From assembly GCA_026418875.1 (NCBI GenBank), contig JAOAAM010000455.1:1-8942 (forward strand): 8,942 bases of DNA, read 5' to 3'. The stretch is from Gemmataceae bacterium. GTDB taxonomy: Bacteria; Planctomycetota; Planctomycetia; Gemmatales; Gemmataceae. The position numbers and the translations under genes were made by a program. Below the pieces are notes generated by a model. That model did no database searches, was not told the DNA's origin, and worked only from the letters and a program-made list of their open reading frames with translations. Shown piece after piece: positions 6,229 through 8,942 of this stretch (position 1 is the first letter of the stretch; each line of letters begins with the position of its first letter).

Positions 6229-7068
6229 ATGCGATTCACGAAAATGCACGGCTTGGGCAACGATTACATTTACCTGGATTGTGTGCGGGGTCCGATGCCA
6301 CGCGATCCGGCCGCATTGGCTCGGGCCATGAGCGATCGTCATTTCGGTGTCGGCGGCGATGGCTTGGTCCTCATCTGCCCGTCCGCAAAGGCGGATGCCC
6401 AAATGCGCATGTTCAACGCCGACGGCAGCGAGGCGGAGATGTGCGGCAATGGGTTGCGCTGTGTTGCCAAGTTTGTCCACGACCATGGCATTGCCGTGAA
6501 ACCCAAGCTGACGATCGAGACGGGGCGCGGCGTCTTATCGGTGGATCTCGAAATTCACCAGGGCAAGGTGGAGCGCGTGACCGTGGACATGGGTGAGCCG
6601 ATTTTGCAAGGCTCGGACATTCCCACCACGTTGCCCGGAAATCCACCGAAAGACGCACCCTTGACCATCAACGGCAGCACCTGGGCGTGGACTTGCGTCT
6701 CCATGGGGAACCCACATGCGGTGACGTTCGTCGACCAGTTGACCGACGAGATGGTCCACGGTGTCGGGCCTAAAGTCGAGCGGCACACCGCTTTTCCACG
6801 GCGAACCAACGTGGAGTTTGTCCAGGTGCTCAGCCCCGACGAGGTCCGGATGCGGGTATGGGAACGCGGCAGCGGTGAAACTTTGGCATGCGGCACGGGC
6901 GCATGTGCCTCGGTCGTGGCAGGGTGCTTGACCGGACGATTGAACCGCCGTTCAACCGTTCACCTGCTCGGTGGCGATCTGGTTATCGAATGGAATGAGA
7001 AGGACAATCACGTCTACATGACGGGTCCGGCGGTCGAAGTGTTCACCGGCGAGTGGCCCGGCGATTGA
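6229..7068 (+). CDS. dapF: Diaminopimelate epimerase
   Basis: DapF interconverts LL- and meso-diaminopimelate without a cofactor, feeding lysine synthesis and peptidoglycan cross-linking. The 279-residue length is typical. The N-terminus [12 protein letters not shown] (6-17) is the family signature, and the two catalytic cysteines sit in EMCGNGLR (C72) and [10 protein letters not shown] (C221), one in each of the two homologous halves. Other conserved pieces are GVGGDG (40-45) and MGNPHAV (159-165). It starts 9 bases after the guaA stop, with GAGG (6218-6221) overlapping that stop and 7 bases from the ATG, so translation is probably coupled to guaA. Its presence suggests the host makes meso-diaminopimelate and probably peptidoglycan. 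Confidence 0.97.
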   Translation: MRFTKMHGLGNDYIYLDCVRGPMPRDPAALARAMSDRHFGVGGDGLVLICPSAKADAQMRMFNADGSEAEMCGNGLRCVAKFVHDHGIAVKPKLTIETGRGVLSVDLEIHQGKVERVTVDMGEPILQGSDIPTTLPGNPPKDAPLTINGSTWAWTCVSMGNPHAVTFVDQLTDEMVHGVGPKVERHTAFPRRTNVEFVQVLSPDEVRMRVWERGSGETLACGTGACASVVAGCLTGRLNRRSTVHLLGGDLVIEWNEKDNHVYMTGPAVEVFTGEWPGD

Positions 7069-7118
7069 CCATCGGTTGCTTGATTGCTGCACGGTCCTGT
7101 GATTGCCTCGGCCAGTCG

Positions 7119-7135
7119 CCCCGCTCGCTGCGGGG
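7119..7135. terminator. GC-rich hairpin between convergent genes
   Basis: CCCCGC (7119-7124) and GCGGGG (7130-7135) pair around a TCGCT loop in the 70-base gap between dapF and the convergent TPR gene. On the plus strand it is followed by ATCTTACTTC, a poor T-run. On the minus strand no T-run follows, although the hairpin lies just past the TPR stop. It may end or stabilise transcripts from both sides, but it is not a classical intrinsic terminator. Confidence 0.4.
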
Positions 7136-7138
7136 ATC

Positions 7139-8398
7139 TTACTTCAACCGGTGGCGAAGCTCCGACGCCAAGTCACGGCGGCCCGTTCGCTCGAAATACT
7201 CCGCCAACGTTCGCACGGCTTGCGGATGCCTCGGCGCCATTTGGATTGCTTGTTGCAAAAACCAGACTCCGGCCGCGTCGGCGTCGGGTCGACCGGCTTG
7301 TAAGTACAGGATGCCGAGTTCGCTGAGTAAATCGGGGTCTTTCGGACGGGCCTGCAATTCGGCCAACAGCTTCAGCGTTCGTTCGTGGCGAGATGCAAGC
7401 GCCTCGTGCCTAGCCTTCTGGCGTCGAGCTTCCTCGTCGCGACCCAATTGCTGCAAACACTGCATCAAATTGAAACTGGCATACGGGTCGGATGGGTCCA
7501 GCTGATTCGCTCGTCGCAAGAGCGGCAACGCCTCCTCGGCTCGACCTTCGTTCAAGAGCAGGATACCTAACTCACGCAAGGCATCGACGTGATCGGGTTG
7601 AATGCCCAGGGCTTGCTCGAGCAAACCCCGCGACGCCTCTCCATCGCCCAGAGCGCTCTGACATCGAGCCAGGCCCACCATGGCTGCGGCGTTTCTCGGT
7701 TGACGGGCTAAGAGCGTTTGGAAGTGCCCCGCGGCCTCGGCATGGGCGTTTTTCTTGACCAGCAGTTGAGCCAGGCGCAGTCGCGCCTCGTCGTAGTCGG
7801 GGTTGAGAGCGACGGCCCGGCGAAAATCCGCGAGAGCGGCGTCCTCTTGATAGCCCCCCATTTGTTGCAGCGCTAGGCCGCGCCAGAAATGGGGCCGGGG
7901 GTCCTGCACCTCCGCGCTGAGCCATTCGTCCAACCAAGCACGGGCTTGGTCGATGCGAAAGCGTGACAATGCCGAGACCGAAAGCGCCTCCAAAATCAAG
8001 CAACGATGATTCGGATCGCGCTGTGCCCGACGATAGAGCGAACGCTCGACCAGTTCTGACGCTTGTCCCAGTTGCACGGCGTTGAGCAACTGTTCGAGAT
8101 CGACCTCGGGGTGATCTCCGAGTCTCTTCCGGGCGGTTTCCAGATGGGGCTTGGCCTCGGTGGGCAGTTCGGCGCGACGTAGCAGTCGGGCCGCCAACAA
8201 GCGGACTTGGCCGTCACGTCTTCGGAAGGCCGCCGCCCGGACAGCATGCCGGGCCGCCAATTCGTGCCGATGATTTTGCGAGGCGACCTGCGCTTCCCGC
8301 AGATGAAAGTCGAAGTGGCTCTGGGCCAGATCACGATACAGCGACCATTCGGAGGCAAGCGACAACGGAGCGATCCAGAAGATAGCCCGCCGAAGCAT
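7139..8398 (-). CDS. Tetratricopeptide-repeat protein of unknown role
   Basis: The 419-residue protein is almost entirely helical repeats and should serve as a protein-binding scaffold; no catalytic domain is visible. The clearest TPR units lie at about 167-200, 203-235, 237-268, 271-303 and 355-391, with typical A-G-Y/R-A-L-P positions (for example RAEEALPLLRRANQLDP, 286-302). Residues 20-165 look like degenerate repeats. A charged, possibly coiled stretch lies at about 318-345. The N-terminus has two arginines and then AIFWIAPLSLAS (5-16), which could be a weak signal or membrane anchor but is short and ends before acidic residues. The start follows the stop of the AI-2E-type gene by 5 bases, so the two are co-transcribed and probably translationally coupled. 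GGCGGG, ending 8 bases before the ATG, is only a weak ribosome binding site. A role with that membrane protein is inferred from position only. Confidence 0.85.
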   Translation of the reverse strand: MLRRAIFWIAPLSLASEWSLYRDLAQSHFDFHLREAQVASQNHRHELAARHAVRAAAFRRRDGQVRLLAARLLRRAELPTEAKPHLETARKRLGDHPEVDLEQLLNAVQLGQASELVERSLYRRAQRDPNHRCLILEALSVSALSRFRIDQARAWLDEWLSAEVQDPRPHFWRGLALQQMGGYQEDAALADFRRAVALNPDYDEARLRLAQLLVKKNAHAEAAGHFQTLLARQPRNAAAMVGLARCQSALGDGEASRGLLEQALGIQPDHVDALRELGILLLNEGRAEEALPLLRRANQLDPSDPYASFNLMQCLQQLGRDEEARRQKARHEALASRHERTLKLLAELQARPKDPDLLSELGILYLQAGRPDADAAGVWFLQQAIQMAPRHPQAVRTLAEYFERTGRRDLASELRHRLK

Positions 8399-8403
8399 GG
8401 GGG

Positions 8404-8942
8404 TTACCCGCCATGAGAACCAAGGGGCGGCCCATCCGGCCCCGGTTCCGCTGTGAATTCCTTGATCAACGGGGCCTGTTCGAGGTGCGATGGTGAGGGG
8501 GAGGGCCGGTCAAAGACCGCAGGCCCCTCGCTCGTGCCCATGAGATTTGCCCACGGCTGCCAACCCGGCACACTCATGCACACCGCACGGATCGCGGCCA
8601 TCAGCGGCATGGCGAGGAACAACCCCGCCGTCCCCCACACCAGATTCCAGAACAAGCACGCCAACAAAACGGTCGTCGCGTTCAGGTCCATGCTTCGCCC
8701 CATGACCACCGGGACGACCACGTATCCCTCGAAGGTGACGACCAGGATGTAAAAGAGGATAATGCTCAGCGCGGCCGTGGGCCCGACAAACACGAAGGCA
8801 TCCAGAGCCGGCGGCACTCCCGCGATGATCGTACCGATGTACGGGACATAACTCAAGATCCCCGCCAGCAAGGCCCAAGTCCACGCCTGACGCAACCCCG
8901 CGGCTTGATACACCACCCCCAAAACCAAGACCAAACCAATGT
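8404..8942 (-). CDS. AI-2E/PerM-family membrane transporter, C-terminal part (5' end beyond the window)
   Basis: The minus-strand frame is open to the right edge, so only the last 178 residues are seen; the true start is outside. The visible part has hydrophobic segments in the AI-2E (PF01594-type) pattern: a helix at the edge, then AGILSYVPYIGTIIAG, a helix AALSIILFYILVV, the conserved FEGYVVVPVVMGRSMDLN, and a final pair around LVWGTAGLFLAMPLMAAI. These match the YdiK/PerM family of inner membrane proteins, proposed exporters of autoinducer-2 or other small solutes; the substrate cannot be told from sequence. After the last helix comes a hydrophilic, Pro- and Gly-rich tail of about 47 residues with no recognisable domain. 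The TPR gene follows after 5 bases. Confidence 0.85.
   Translation of the reverse strand, partial: IGLVLVLGVVYQAAGLRQAWTWALLAGILSYVPYIGTIIAGVPPALDAFVFVGPTAALSIILFYILVVTFEGYVVVPVVMGRSMDLNATTVLLACLFWNLVWGTAGLFLAMPLMAAIRAVCMSVPGWQPWANLMGTSEGPAVFDRPSPSPSHLEQAPLIKEFTAEPGPDGPPLGSHGG

Noticed and set aside
5958..6596. A 212-codon plus-strand frame across the guaA-dapF junction
   Set aside because: It overlaps two conserved enzymes in another frame and its product is basic and unlike any family I know.

Overview
The window is GC-rich bacterial chromosome with dense, conventional genes. Gene content and style (diaminopimelate epimerase, an RsbW/RsbV-type partner-switching protein, a TPR protein, a mix of strong and absent Shine-Dalgarno sequences) fit Planctomycetota best. 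This is an inference from style; there is no rRNA or other marker here, and I did not and could not search databases. I see no tRNA, rRNA, insertion sequence, CRISPR array or phage gene.

Layout from left to right. (1) 1-798, minus strand: a 265-residue protein joining an anti-sigma-factor-type histidine-kinase-like ATPase domain (RsbW/SpoIIAB) to a STAS anti-anti-sigma domain (RsbV/SpoIIAA). The STAS half has its own strong ribosome binding site and ATG inside the open frame. (2) 799-1116: a divergent intergenic region with two GAACGTTC palindromes 33 bp apart, a 9-bp inverted repeat enclosing the second one, an extended -10 promoter and a terminator-like hairpin ending just before the next start codon. 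(3) 1117-3567, plus strand: glycogen phosphorylase. (4) 3741-7068, plus strand: a likely sigma70-type promoter and a proC-guaA-dapF transcription unit (proline, GMP and lysine/peptidoglycan precursor synthesis). (5) 7069-7138: a short convergent gap with a GC-rich hairpin. (6) 7139-8942, minus strand: a TPR-repeat protein directly downstream of an AI-2E/PerM-family membrane protein whose 5' end lies beyond the right edge.

The metabolic genes look ordinary and intact. The parts most worth a second look are the fused switch protein with its internal start, and the structured region between it and glycogen phosphorylase. Together they suggest, but do not prove, that glycogen breakdown is regulated by a nearby operator or attenuator. 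I do not see a clearly novel multi-gene system.
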